Below are positions 1-8,923 of a DNA stretch of 58,922 nt, piece after piece; within the stretch, counting starts at the first letter, position 1, and every line of letters begins with the position of its first letter. The notes below the pieces were generated by a model. That model did no database searches, was not told the origin of the DNA, and worked only from the letters and a program-made list of their open reading frames with translations. This DNA comes from Thermostichus vulcanus str. 'Rupite'. GTDB lineage: Bacteria; Cyanobacteriota; Cyanobacteriia; Thermostichales; Thermostichaceae. Both the position numbers and the translations under genes were made by a program. The stretch spans positions 1 through 58,922 of the forward strand of contig NZ_JAFIRA010000020.1 in assembly GCF_022848905.1 (NCBI RefSeq). Direction: 5' to 3'.

Positions 1-127
1 TCAACAACCGGATCAAGGTAATCAAGCGACAAGGGTATGGGTTTACCAACATTACTAACTTCAGAGCCAGATTATTAGCAGCTTTCTGGCCTTAGTAATC
101 CTTGATCACCATAAGTCCAGGAGAGCC
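1..127 (+). mobile_element. ISL3-like insertion sequence, right end only
   Basis: The window opens inside an insertion sequence. A transposase C-terminus ends at 95, and the element appears to end at 127: read inward from there on the minus strand the terminus is GGCTCTCCTGGACTTA, which resembles the GGCTCTT-type ends of the ISL3 family. Position 128 continues an HNH nuclease gene, so the boundary is marked both by the terminal sequence and by the break in that gene. The rest of the element lies outside the window. The family call rests on a short protein tail and one end. Confidence 0.65.
3..95 (+). CDS. ISL3-like transposase, C-terminal fragment
   Basis: Thirty codons are open from the window edge to a TAG at 93-95. 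The peptide begins NNRIKVIKRQGYGFTN and ends RLLAAFWP. This matches, from memory, the end of ISL3-family DDE transposases, where an N-N-R-I-K-x-I-K-R-x-x-G-Y-G-F motif sits just before the C-terminus. The catalytic residues are not in view. The gene runs off the left edge, so whether the full gene is intact cannot be judged. Confidence 0.7.
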   Translation, partial: NNRIKVIKRQGYGFTNITNFRARLLAAFWP

Positions 128-792
128 TCTTTGACAGGATCAACCTCGTACTCTTCGGCAATTTCAGAAATGGGACAGAGATGGTGTACGTGAATAAACC
201 CCTCACCTAATTCTCCGAAAACCTGACCAAAATTGAATCCACAGGCAAAGCAACTTGTTCCATAGTAAGCTATGCATCTTTGACGAGCTTGAGGACTGCG
301 TTCATAAGCATTAACTGAAACTTTGCAGACTGCGCCTTCGCGGAAAACTGTAGTTTCATCAACTTCATCAGGAAACGTGACCGATGAAGAACGTTCAGGC
401 GTAACCCAACCCAAAGCTTCGAGAGCTTCTGCAACTTCTGGATGCATTTCCCAAAAAAATCGATAGGGATTACGCTCTTCGTATCCACTAGACCACACAG
501 ACCACCATCGATGTGTACCAATTTCTCGCTGACTTGGCTCAAACCCTGTTGCTTCGCAGAATAACCGTCCTAGCCGACCGTATAGCAGATTGACCGTGCC
601 ACGTCCGCTCTCAATGCCTATTAGCTCTGCAAGTTGGGTCGCTGTAACAGTACGATTTGGGGCGTAATACTGCTCTTGTAATAAACGAAGCTGTGATTCA
701 TTGATACGAGAACCGATCGCAGATAAGCCTGACACATACTCGTTAACAGTTGGTATTGTACTTGGTTTGAAAACGTGACCCATACCAGGCAC
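128..792 (-). pseudogene. HNH endonuclease, C-terminus cut off by an ISL3-like element
   Basis: The protein starts MPGMGHVFKPST and has about 170 residues resembling the N-terminal part of McrA/HNH-type restriction-like nucleases. A conserved CIAYYG...CxxCGF region and the motif HVHHLCPISE of an HNH fold follow. The homology stops at EVDPVK. Family members continue with D-L-R-P-V-C-P-N-C-H-A-M, which carries the second half of the metal site, but here the frame enters the IS end and stops after about six foreign codons. The conserved second CxxC and final His are therefore missing, and the protein is unlikely to be active. The gene contains no GGATCC, unlike most of the window, which fits an acquired gene. 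Confidence 0.75.
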
Positions 793-1444
793 TTTCTGAT
801 TGTGATTTAAGTGTCACACTAATGGTCTTTCGGTTGCGCCCCCACAGATAACCTTGAGCCGCATAACCAGTGATTAAACTGCACGAGTAACCTGCAACGG
901 TAGTATATCCCGCAATTTGCAAGGATAAACGGCAAGACATCCCACACCCAGCTCTTGCTAGCAATCTGAATGCGCATATAGTACCCACCAGATCACGCTT
1001 TGGGCAACCGATGAGATCATAGGTTTTCCTTTGCCCAAAGGATATTTTGGATAATACGCAGTTTGTAAGGATATACAGCATAGATGGCCTTGGGTGCCTT
1101 CCCAGACGGGAACAGCGCCTCGTCACACAAGCCAACGGAGACATGTCAAACCCCTTGGATCCTTTAGCTACGAAATAGCTGCGAATATTGGGTCTCATGG
1201 GCCATGCTGGCCAGGGCTAGGCCCAAGCTAAAGCACCTCAACTCATCAATGACTGGCCCATTTGGCTACTCTGTTGAGGCAGTTCTGATGTCTTGCGCGA
1301 GGCCAAAACCCCTGATTCCAGTAGCGCAGGGATCCCTTACCCAAAAGCTAGAAATCTAACGGGGTTGTGATCTGACTCACGCGGGATCCCCTACCTTGAG
1401 GCTATAACCCAAAGCAGCCTTCCCGAGCTAGGCAGGAGGAGTGA
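793..1444. other. Intergenic stretch with no convincing gene
   Basis: About 650 bases lie between the HNH remnant and the exosortase gene. A minus-strand open frame covers much of it (743-1198), but its composition is odd and it matches no family I recognise. A 22-base imperfect repeat occurs at about 906-927 and 1052-1073 (shared pattern CGCA-TTTG-AAGGATA). The right part carries the exosortase ribosome binding site. I see no RNA gene here. Confidence 0.5.
1434..1439 (+). promoter_or_regulatory. Shine-Dalgarno site setting the exosortase start
   Basis: AGGAGG lies five bases before a GTG at 1445. A second GTG at 1441 is too close to the site, so 1445 is the better start. Confidence 0.6.
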
Positions 1445-2977
1445 GTGGATGTGTTGAGGCCAGAGCCAGGGATCCCAGAGCCAGAAGAATCTGGGATCCC
1501 GTCCACACCCATAAAGAGCTGGCTTGTTCCGGGAGTGCTGACTGCTTCCTGGTTGGTCATCCACTGGGGATCCCTGACGGAATGGCTGGGGGAACTGGGA
1601 TCCCGGCTGAGTTTAATCCTGTGGCTGCTGGCGGGGTTGGGCTGGGTAATCCTGTGGGCCGGGGCAAAGCCTAAGGGGCTGAGGCTGGAGCCGGTCTGCC
1701 ACTGGGGATCCCTGGGGATGTTGCTGGCAGCGGGTGTGGTGCCCTATGTGGGGGGATCCCTGCCGGAGAGCATCGGGCAGTCGCTTCAACTCAGTTGGGG
1801 TCTCTATGGATTGCTGGGGTTGGGGTTGCCTGGATCCCTGTGGTGGCGAGGGTTACCCTTTGCTCTGGGGATATCCGTGTTGCTGCCTTTTGGCGGGGCG
1901 TTTGGTAATGGTTTGGGGTTTCCGGCCCGGCTGGTAACGGCTCAGGTGGTGGAGCAGTTGCTCAAAGCCAGGGGCGTTGCCGCTATTTCTTCCCACGACA
2001 TTATTCTGCTGGAGAACGGCATTGCCCATGTGGATCTGCCCTGTAGCGGCCTGAAGGGACTGTGGGTGGGCGGGTGCTTTTTGTTAGGGGCCACCTGGCT
2101 GGAAGGTCGGCGCATGGGCTGGCTTTGGCTAGGGGTGGCCAGTTTCACCCTAGTTGCCCTGATGATGGCCAATATCTTGCGGGTGTGGGCGTTGGTGGAG
2201 GTGGGGTATGGGCTGGCGCAGCCGCAACTGGCGGAACTGCTGCATGTGCCCTTGGGGGTGTTGGGGTTTGTGGGGGCCTGTGGGCTGAGCTGGCTGGCTT
2301 TGCAATGGGTACCCGCTGGGGAAATAGCCCCTTCTGAGAACGGGCCCCGTTCAACGGCTTCCCCAAAATCGGCCCCCTGGGGGGTATGGCTGGTTTTACC
2401 CCTGCTTTGGCTGGGATCCCTTCGGCTACCTCCATCAGTGGGGATCCCGCAGGCATTGGATCTGCACGCTTTGCAAATGGGATCCCTCACCTGGGTGACA
2501 ACCCCACTGGACTTGACAGCTGCTGAACAAGACTTCTTTCGCCCACAAGCGGGCACAACCGTTGTGAAAACCCACTTCGATACCGGCACTGTGCAGGGAT
2601 CCCTGCTTTTGGTGGGGAGCAGCAGTTGGCGACAGCACCATGCCCCCGAACTCTGTTGGGCGGCTAGTGGTTTACGGGTGGTCAAGATGATCCCGGTAGA
2701 GCTGAATCCTGCTCTTAAGGCCCGCTGGTTAACGTTAGAGCAAGGGATCCCAGGATCTGCTGTGACCAGTTCAGGCTTTTATTGGTTTCAATCGGCCCAG
2801 GGGACAACAGATAATCTCCTCAGTCGAATTGGAGCAGAACTGCAAGGGGCAATACAGAAAACGGATCCCCGTTGGGTTTTGGTCTCAGGCGTTTTGGAGG
2901 GATCCTATTCTCCAAATGAACCTGAAATTCAGTCGTTGGCCCTTCAGCTCCAAACTGCATTAGAGTCTGTCTTTTAG
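1445..2977 (+). CDS. Exosortase (XrtO-like) with EpsI-like C-terminal domain
   Basis: A 510-residue membrane protein predicted to cut PEP-CTERM proteins at the cytoplasmic membrane and pass them on for surface attachment or export. The N-terminal ~310 residues hold about eight hydrophobic segments and the exosortase catalytic set: Cys200 in DLPCSGLKGLW, Arg246 in NILRVW and His267 in ELLHVPLG. Residues ~330-510 resemble the EpsI/DUF3485 domain, with HHAPELCWAASG as its HxPExC-type signature. A fused exosortase-EpsI of this length in a cyanobacterium fits exosortase O. A PEP-CTERM protein follows two genes downstream and is the likely substrate. The start is GTG behind AGGAGG. The gene is packed with GGATCC sites (about 14). 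Confidence 0.8.
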   Translation: MDVLRPEPGIPEPEESGIPSTPIKSWLVPGVLTASWLVIHWGSLTEWLGELGSRLSLILWLLAGLGWVILWAGAKPKGLRLEPVCHWGSLGMLLAAGVVPYVGGSLPESIGQSLQLSWGLYGLLGLGLPGSLWWRGLPFALGISVLLPFGGAFGNGLGFPARLVTAQVVEQLLKARGVAAISSHDIILLENGIAHVDLPCSGLKGLWVGGCFLLGATWLEGRRMGWLWLGVASFTLVALMMANILRVWALVEVGYGLAQPQLAELLHVPLGVLGFVGACGLSWLALQWVPAGEIAPSENGPRSTASPKSAPWGVWLVLPLLWLGSLRLPPSVGIPQALDLHALQMGSLTWVTTPLDLTAAEQDFFRPQAGTTVVKTHFDTGTVQGSLLLVGSSSWRQHHAPELCWAASGLRVVKMIPVELNPALKARWLTLEQGIPGSAVTSSGFYWFQSAQGTTDNLLSRIGAELQGAIQKTDPRWVLVSGVLEGSYSPNEPEIQSLALQLQTALESVF

Positions 2978-3004
2978 TCATAACTATTTTTGTTGAGAAA
3001 ACCG

Positions 3005-3616
3005 ATGGCACGCGAACTCCAGCAAATCCAAAAATTAACCTTTGAAGAATTCTTAGACTGGTATCCCAACGATGGCAGCCGCTATGAGTTGATCGATGGT
3101 GAGCTAGTGGAAATGCGGCCCATTGGAGATCATGAAGAATTGGCGGGTTTGATTACGCGCAAACTGGATCGAGAAATTGAACGGCTGTCATTACCCTACT
3201 TCATCCCCAAAAGCTGCTGTGTCAAGCCAGAAAGCGCAACAGATGCTTATCTACCGGACGTGATCGTTTTGGATCGACAGGCCCTGCAAAAAGAACCCCT
3301 TTGGAAAACAGCCTCGACGATTATATATGGATCCTCAGCTCCTCTTGTGGTTGAGATTGCCAGTACTAATGGGCAGGATGATTACGCCCGCAAGCTGGAG
3401 GATTATGAAGCCATGGGGATCCGAGAATACTGGATCGTCGATTATCGAGCTTTGGATGGAAAACGATTCATCGGGGATCCCAAGCAGCCAACGGTTAGCA
3501 TCTATCAGTTGATAGACGATCGGTATCAAGCTCAGCAATTTCGTGCGAATGACCCAGTTCAGTCTAGGATTTTTTTCAGAGCTGGTTTTAGGCGCTCAAG
3601 AGATATTGAATTTTAG
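3005..3616 (+). CDS. Uma2 family (DUF820) putative endonuclease
   Basis: A 203-residue protein of the Uma2 family, a PD-(D/E)xK-like nuclease fold spread widely in cyanobacteria with no settled role. Visible motifs are FEEFLDWYP...YELIDGELVEM near the start, YLPDVIVLD (the PD part) in the middle, and VVEIAS...DYARKLEDYEAMGIREYWIVD, the E-x(n)-K catalytic part. An in-frame TTG at 2990 would add five residues, but the ATG at 3005 is the ordinary start for the family. It sits between the exosortase and its presumed target. Uma2 genes often turn up as unrelated passengers, so a role in the sorting system is not implied. Confidence 0.85.
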   Translation: MARELQQIQKLTFEEFLDWYPNDGSRYELIDGELVEMRPIGDHEELAGLITRKLDREIERLSLPYFIPKSCCVKPESATDAYLPDVIVLDRQALQKEPLWKTASTIIYGSSAPLVVEIASTNGQDDYARKLEDYEAMGIREYWIVDYRALDGKRFIGDPKQPTVSIYQLIDDRYQAQQFRANDPVQSRIFFRAGFRRSRDIEF

Positions 3617-3683
3617 CGTAAGTTAACCCTTTCATTTATTGAATACTTCTCCATCCTACACTTGCAACCCAGGGATCCCTATC

Positions 3684-6500
3684 ATGACTGCTGCTACTCC
3701 TGAGCCTCAAAAAATCAGTTGGATGCGACGACTGTTTAACTGGGCCTGTTACGGCATTTTCTGGAGCTGGAATGCGGGATCCCTGGCCTTGGTATATCTA
3801 GGGTTTCTTCCATTTATCGGATTTTCATTTCTCATTGCCATTGGGCAAGAAAATTTCAATCTCAATCTTTTCTTGACGATTCTTCTGCTAATGCTGGTGC
3901 CGGTGGGGTGTTCGATCTGGGGACTGATTCGCTATCTCAAAAAACCAGGGCAATTGATGCGGCTATTTTTTGGCCTAGAGGCACCGCTGATTTTGCTATG
4001 TTTAATTCGGCTGTTTGTCTTTCGACAAATGCCTCTTTCTAGCCTGTTCATGGTGGTCACCTTCTTGTTGGCGCTGCTGGCCTATGGTGTGGACTTGGCC
4101 TGGCCTACCAAAACCTGGGGCCGCTGGGGTAGTTGGTTACAACTCACTGGGCATAGTTTGCTGCTCACCACCGGACTGTATGGCGGGATCCTCTTGAGTC
4201 TGTATGTGCCTCCCATTGCCATGATCTTTGTCAAAGGGGTGATCGAATGGGTGGTCGGCTTTTTCCGGTTTGAATGGGTGTCTAGCCTGCAATACACCCC
4301 CTGGAAAGCCCTGCCTTTTTTCCTGCTCATCTACAGCAGCATGTTGCTGGTTTTGGGAGCAGGCGGATTGATCTTTATCCTGCTGCCCCTTGCCATGACT
4401 AGCTTGTATTTGCGTTCCGGCTGGGGGAAGTTAGTGCAGCTTGCCATCAGATGGGGATCCCCTCGCGTTTTTGCCGGATCGATTGCCGTTTTGGGTGTGT
4501 GGATGGGGCTATTTCTAACGCTGCAAACCCAACCTCAAGTTCATGCCTTTACATTACTGGAGAATCCACCCACCACCGATCAAGCTCGTCAGGAACTGAT
4601 CCAGCAGTCTGACCGAATTCGGGATGGTTTATTAAATGCCTATCTATCTCCCTACCGCTATCTCAGCACCCGTACTGAAGCCCAAAATCTGCGGGAGCTT
4701 TACCATGATATATTTCGCTTACCCCGACCCATCGGGGAGAAAATTCAGGCGGTTCACAACACCTTGTTTTCACCCTTTTTATATGACGGATCCCTGGAGG
4801 ATCAACCCAAAGCCGCTCAGCTTTACGAACAATTTTTCGATGAGCCGATCCAAAAAGCCGAGAGCGAAACCATTCGTCAGGCCCTAAATGCCACCCTCAA
4901 CAGGGATCAGGTGCAGGCGGGCCTTTTGGATATCGACCAAAAACGGGTTTGGCTGGCCAAACAGGAGGTGACGGTTCAATCTCAGGGGGATATCGCTCAA
5001 GTTGAGATCCACGAACGGTACGAAAACAATACCTGGGAGCAGCAGGAGGTTTTTTACGCTTTTTCTTTGCCCGAAAGTGCTGTTATTACCGGCCTCTGGC
5101 TTGGAGAAACCGAAAACTTGGCACAACGCTTCTCCCATGTGGTGGCCCCGCGTGGAGCAGCCCAACAGGTCTACACCCAGGAGGTGCGTCGCCAGGTGGA
5201 TCCGGCCCTACTGGAGCAGGTGGGCCCCCAACAATACCGTCTGCGGGCGTTCCCCGTTCCCCCCAGAACCTATGATCCTCAAGGAGCCGGTGGCTGGATC
5301 CCGGGTCAAATGCACCTGTGGATGACCTATCAAGTCATGGCTCAGCCGGGGGGATGGCCGCTGCCGCACCTATTGGAGCAGCGCAATATCTACTGGACAC
5401 GCCAAACCGAGCGTTGGCAAAACGGCGAACCAGTTAGCTCTCTGACCGAGTCATGGTTTCCCCCTTACGTCAGTGGGACGGTACAGCCCCAATCCCATCA
5501 GATCACCCTCACCAGTGACCCACCGACCACCCTTACGGCTCAGCCTTTTGCAGAGCAACGGATCCCCAAAAACCGGCATTTCGCCCTGGTTTTGGATACC
5601 TCCTACAGCATGTGGCAGCAACGGGGATCCCTGCGGGAAACTTTTTTGTGGTTGGATGCTCTTTTCTTGCCGCAAAATCAGGTGGATGTGTACGTCAGTT
5701 CTGCCGAGGGCATGAGTCCCCGCTTTTTGGGAGAGATCCGGCAATTGCAGGCCCAAACCCTGACCCTGTACGGATCCCTGACCCTTCAGGAGATTTTGCA
5801 TCAGTTTCATAGCCTGCAAAACAGCCGCTCCTACGATGCCGTTGTGCTCGTGACCGATACCGGCAGTTATGAACGTTCCCAAGGGGATCCCTTGCCCCCG
5901 TTAGCGGCCCCCTTGTGGATCCTGCATTTGGGAGATGTGCCTGCGGCCTATGATGACCCGGTACTGGAGGCAATCACCGATACCGATGGGGGCGTGGATA
6001 CCAACCTTCAAACCCTGATGACCCGACTGGAAACCCAACTCAGCCTGGGATCCACCGTCTTGGATGGGTACCGTTGGCAGGTGCAAACAGAAACCCAGAC
6101 AGAAGTCCAAACAAAGCCAGCAGAGGAAGAAGGGGATCCCTTCTTTGCCCCCTTGGCGGCCCGCTATTGGATCCGGTACATGAGCCGCCAAACCCCGGAG
6201 CGCACCCTGGCCGATTTGGATCGCATCCATACCATTGCCAAAGAACAGGATATCGTCACGCCTTTTTCCTCGATGTTGGTGCTAGTCAATGACCGGCAAC
6301 GACAAGCCCTTGCCGAGGCCGAAGCCGCCGCAGATCGCTTTGAGCGGGAGGTGGAAACCGGCACCGAGACCCTAACGCAACCGTTCTCGCCCTTTACGGT
6401 CACAGGGGTACCGGAGCCAGAAGAGTGGCTGTTGATCGGCATTGCTCTGGCCCTGGGTACAGGGATCCTCTACCGTCAACGACAACGGGCTAAGGCTTGA
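3684..6500 (+). CDS. PEP-CTERM polytopic membrane protein with VIT and vWA-like domains
   Basis: About 938 residues. The N-terminal ~300 residues hold roughly eight hydrophobic segments. A soluble part follows. A vault/inter-alpha-trypsin (VIT)-like domain has YAFSLPESAVITGLWLGE and later a DPALLEQV...FPVPPR stretch. A von Willebrand A-like domain has the metal-site start LDTSYSMW (DxSxS type). The C-terminus is a PEP-CTERM signal: VPEPEEW, a hydrophobic helix, then the basic tail RQRQRAKA. This layout matches the TIGR02921 PEP-CTERM integral membrane family as I recall it. The nearby exosortase probably processes it. A TTG at 3639 is in frame upstream, but the ATG at 3684 is preferred. Confidence 0.8.
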   Translation: MTAATPEPQKISWMRRLFNWACYGIFWSWNAGSLALVYLGFLPFIGFSFLIAIGQENFNLNLFLTILLLMLVPVGCSIWGLIRYLKKPGQLMRLFFGLEAPLILLCLIRLFVFRQMPLSSLFMVVTFLLALLAYGVDLAWPTKTWGRWGSWLQLTGHSLLLTTGLYGGILLSLYVPPIAMIFVKGVIEWVVGFFRFEWVSSLQYTPWKALPFFLLIYSSMLLVLGAGGLIFILLPLAMTSLYLRSGWGKLVQLAIRWGSPRVFAGSIAVLGVWMGLFLTLQTQPQVHAFTLLENPPTTDQARQELIQQSDRIRDGLLNAYLSPYRYLSTRTEAQNLRELYHDIFRLPRPIGEKIQAVHNTLFSPFLYDGSLEDQPKAAQLYEQFFDEPIQKAESETIRQALNATLNRDQVQAGLLDIDQKRVWLAKQEVTVQSQGDIAQVEIHERYENNTWEQQEVFYAFSLPESAVITGLWLGETENLAQRFSHVVAPRGAAQQVYTQEVRRQVDPALLEQVGPQQYRLRAFPVPPRTYDPQGAGGWIPGQMHLWMTYQVMAQPGGWPLPHLLEQRNIYWTRQTERWQNGEPVSSLTESWFPPYVSGTVQPQSHQITLTSDPPTTLTAQPFAEQRIPKNRHFALVLDTSYSMWQQRGSLRETFLWLDALFLPQNQVDVYVSSAEGMSPRFLGEIRQLQAQTLTLYGSLTLQEILHQFHSLQNSRSYDAVVLVTDTGSYERSQGDPLPPLAAPLWILHLGDVPAAYDDPVLEAITDTDGGVDTNLQTLMTRLETQLSLGSTVLDGYRWQVQTETQTEVQTKPAEEEGDPFFAPLAARYWIRYMSRQTPERTLADLDRIHTIAKEQDIVTPFSSMLVLVNDRQRQALAEAEAAADRFEREVETGTETLTQPFSPFTVTGVPEPEEWLLIGIALALGTGILYRQRQRAKA

Positions 6501-6591
6501 AGAATAGGGATCTATGTCTGGTTTGTTGAGCTCTGCTCATCTAGATGTTTCTCCGGGGCTATACTCAAGGCATCTAGGTTCAGTTATCAAT

Positions 6592-7068
6592 ATGTCGGAC
6601 TCAAATCAAGAGATCAAAGATCTCATCCTGGCTTTAGACAAAAAGTTAGATGGATTTGATCGAAAGTTCGAGAATCAAATTACTGAACTCAAGAATGAGG
6701 TTCGATTAGTTAAAACGGAGTTGCAGGCTGAGATCGGTTTAGCTCGGACTGAGCTAGAAGCCAAGATCGACCTGACCCGGAACGAGCTAGAAGCCAAGAT
6801 TAACCTGACCCGGAACGAGTTAGAAGCCAAGATCGACCTGAGCCGGAAGGAGTTAGAAGCCAAGATTGACCTGAGCCGAACTGAACTGGAAGCCAAAATC
6901 AGCCTTGCTCAGACTGGGCTTGAAGGCAAAATTGCTGAATTGAGCGGCAAGATGGATGGCTATGGCAAACGGTTGGAGCAACAGGAATTCGTCAGTCGAG
7001 GTGCAATCGTTGCTCTTGTAGTGGGTGTGGTCTCTGGCTTTATCAAATATCTGTTTTTTTCCTCTTAA
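6592..7068 (+). CDS. Coiled-coil protein with 11-residue repeats and C-terminal membrane anchor
   Basis: A 158-residue protein of unknown function. After a short lead (MSDSNQEIKDLILALDK) come seven 11-residue units of the form T/N-E-L-E-A-K-I-D-L-x-R. A period of 11 residues (three helical turns) fits a long, nearly straight hendecad coiled coil. After EFVSRGAI comes a single membrane segment (VALVVGVVSGFIKYLFF) at the C-terminus, so the rod probably projects from the membrane and may oligomerise. An earlier in-frame ATG at 6514 would add 26 residues, but MSDSNQE looks like the true start. It lies about 90 bases after the PEP-CTERM gene on the same strand. Confidence 0.75.
   Translation: MSDSNQEIKDLILALDKKLDGFDRKFENQITELKNEVRLVKTELQAEIGLARTELEAKIDLTRNELEAKINLTRNELEAKIDLSRKELEAKIDLSRTELEAKISLAQTGLEGKIAELSGKMDGYGKRLEQQEFVSRGAIVALVVGVVSGFIKYLFFSS
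6715..6945 (+). repeat. Seven tandem 33-bp repeats encoding hendecads
   Basis: Units begin at 6715, 6748, 6781, 6814, 6847, 6880 and 6913. The central four are close at DNA level (GAGCTAGAAGCCAAGAT core), while the outer ones have drifted. The unit number may vary between strains by slippage. Confidence 0.85.
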
Positions 7069-7165
7069 GCCCCTCTTGAGCTGACTTTTCTGGCAAGATT
7101 CAACAGGTCAGCCGCACCGTGCAGATTTGGGTAGGCTGGATCCCGAATGTCACTGCGAGTGCTTC

Positions 7166-8845
7166 ATGCTAGACGGGATCCCGTTGGCCGGTTTCAACCT
7201 CAATTGCCATTTCTCGCCTCAGGTCTTAGCCACTGCTCTGGCAACTTTAGCGGAGTCGGAGGTGCTGGATGCCTTGGAATCAGAGGTGATCAAAGCCAAT
7301 CTGGAGCGGTTTTTGCTGGTGCTGACTGTCTCTCTAAGTGTGGCCACCTTACCGCAGGTGTTTCGCTGGGTACGGCAGATCCCCTATACCCTGCTGCTGG
7401 TGATCGTCGGGGCAGCCTTGGCGCTAGTGGATGTGCGCTTGGTGAATCTCTCGCCGGAGCTGATCCTAACCATTTTCTTGCCGCCGTTGCTGTTTGAAGC
7501 GGCTTGGAACCTGAAGTGGAGGGATCTGCGCCGGGATCTGTTCCCGATTACCCTCTTTGCAGTCGTGGGGGTGATCATCTCCGTCATGGGTATTGGCTTA
7601 GGGTTGGCGCAGTGGGCCGGGATCCCCTTGTCGCTGGCTTTGTTGATCGGAGCAAGCCTATCGGCCACGGATCCGGTTTCGGTGATTGCCCTGTTTCGAG
7701 AGCTGGGGGTAGGAGAGCGCATCAAAACTCTGATGGAAGGCGAAAGTCTGTTCAACGATGGGGTGGCGGTGGTGGCTTTTGGCCTGTTGGTCGGGATCCC
7801 GTTGGGAATCGAAACTTTTGATCTGCAGGTGACGGTGCTGCGGGTCTTTACGGTGGTCGGGATTGGTGTCGGCATGGGGGCACTGGTCGGGTTCGGCATC
7901 TCCTATTTGACACAACGGTTTGATCTGCCCCTAGTAGAGCAATCCCTGACTTTAATTGCTGCCTACGGCACCTATTTGGTGGTGGAAGAATTGGGGGGAT
8001 CCGGCGTGATTGGGGTGGTGACCACTGGGCTGATTTTGGGCAATTTTGGATCCCGAATTGGCATGAATCCCCGCACCCGTTTGATCGTGAGTGAATTTTG
8101 GGAATTTCTCGCTTTCTTTGTGAATTCCATTGTGTTTTTGCTGATTGGAGATCAGATCCAGTACAGCATTTTGGGGGAGAACTTGATCCCAATCGGGGTG
8201 GCCATCACCGCAATGGTAATTTCCCGTGCCCTTTCTACTTATGGCCTCAGTAGTTTCTGTAATGTGACGCTGCTCTCCAACCGAGGGGCTTCTGGAGCAG
8301 AACCGATCAGCTGGAAGGCTCAAACGGTGCTCTGGTGGGGAGGCTTACGCGGCTCGGTCTCCATTGCCTTGGCCTTGAGTGTGCCCGAATCGTTGCCCGG
8401 TCGAGAAGCAATCATCGCCACTGTTTTTGGGGTCGTGCTCTTTACGCTGTTGGTACAGGGGCTGACCGTGAAGCCCCTCTTAGTCGGACTAGACCTTTTG
8501 GGGGATCAACCCCTGAAACAGGAATATATGGAAAAGCTGGCCCGCCGCGCCGCTCTGCAACGGGTGCTGGAGCATTTGATGCAAATGGATGGCCGTATTG
8601 AAGTCGAAGTCGATTTTTACCAGTACCAAAAAGCGCTGGTAGAAGGCGGGATCCGCGATTTGGAAGAAGAGATCAGCGCTTTGCAGAGCAAGCATCCTCT
8701 GCTCAAAGACTACGCCGCTGAACAGTTGCGAGAAGAACTGCTTTCCATCGAAGCCGATACCTACGCCGAATATGTCCGTTCTGGGCAACTCAATCGGGAA
8801 CTGGCCTCCTTTTTACAGGAGGTGCTGCGACAAAGCCTAAGCTAG
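7166..8845 (+). CDS. Na+/H+ antiporter, CPA1 (NhaP-like) family
   Basis: A cation/proton exchanger of about 559 residues in the cytoplasmic membrane, important for Na+ and pH balance. About twelve hydrophobic segments are visible. Typical CPA1 motifs are FLPPLLFEAAWN, the ion-binding GASLSATDPVSVIALFRELG (ASN-like DP pair), MEGESLFNDGVAVV and WGGLRGSVSIALALS. A charged cytoplasmic tail of about 110 residues follows. The frame is open from a TTG at 7127, but the ATG at 7166 is the more probable start. A still later start near the ESEVIKANLERF segment is possible. Confidence 0.85.
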   Translation: MLDGIPLAGFNLNCHFSPQVLATALATLAESEVLDALESEVIKANLERFLLVLTVSLSVATLPQVFRWVRQIPYTLLLVIVGAALALVDVRLVNLSPELILTIFLPPLLFEAAWNLKWRDLRRDLFPITLFAVVGVIISVMGIGLGLAQWAGIPLSLALLIGASLSATDPVSVIALFRELGVGERIKTLMEGESLFNDGVAVVAFGLLVGIPLGIETFDLQVTVLRVFTVVGIGVGMGALVGFGISYLTQRFDLPLVEQSLTLIAAYGTYLVVEELGGSGVIGVVTTGLILGNFGSRIGMNPRTRLIVSEFWEFLAFFVNSIVFLLIGDQIQYSILGENLIPIGVAITAMVISRALSTYGLSSFCNVTLLSNRGASGAEPISWKAQTVLWWGGLRGSVSIALALSVPESLPGREAIIATVFGVVLFTLLVQGLTVKPLLVGLDLLGDQPLKQEYMEKLARRAALQRVLEHLMQMDGRIEVEVDFYQYQKALVEGGIRDLEEEISALQSKHPLLKDYAAEQLREELLSIEADTYAEYVRSGQLNRELASFLQEVLRQSLS

Positions 8846-8923
8846 GGCAAGGCAAGTGGGTAAACTAAGGGGTGGGCTGTGGCCTACCTTTTCTAGCCAT
8901 TCTTCCTCAAGCCTGACCTCCCC

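Noticed and set aside
743-1198. Minus-strand frame of 151 codons
   Set aside because: No family resemblance, overlap with the HNH gene start, irregular composition and no ribosome site; likely chance.
1942-2685. Minus-strand frame of 247 codons inside the exosortase gene
   Set aside because: The plus strand has full exosortase motifs; this is an antisense frame produced by GC bias.
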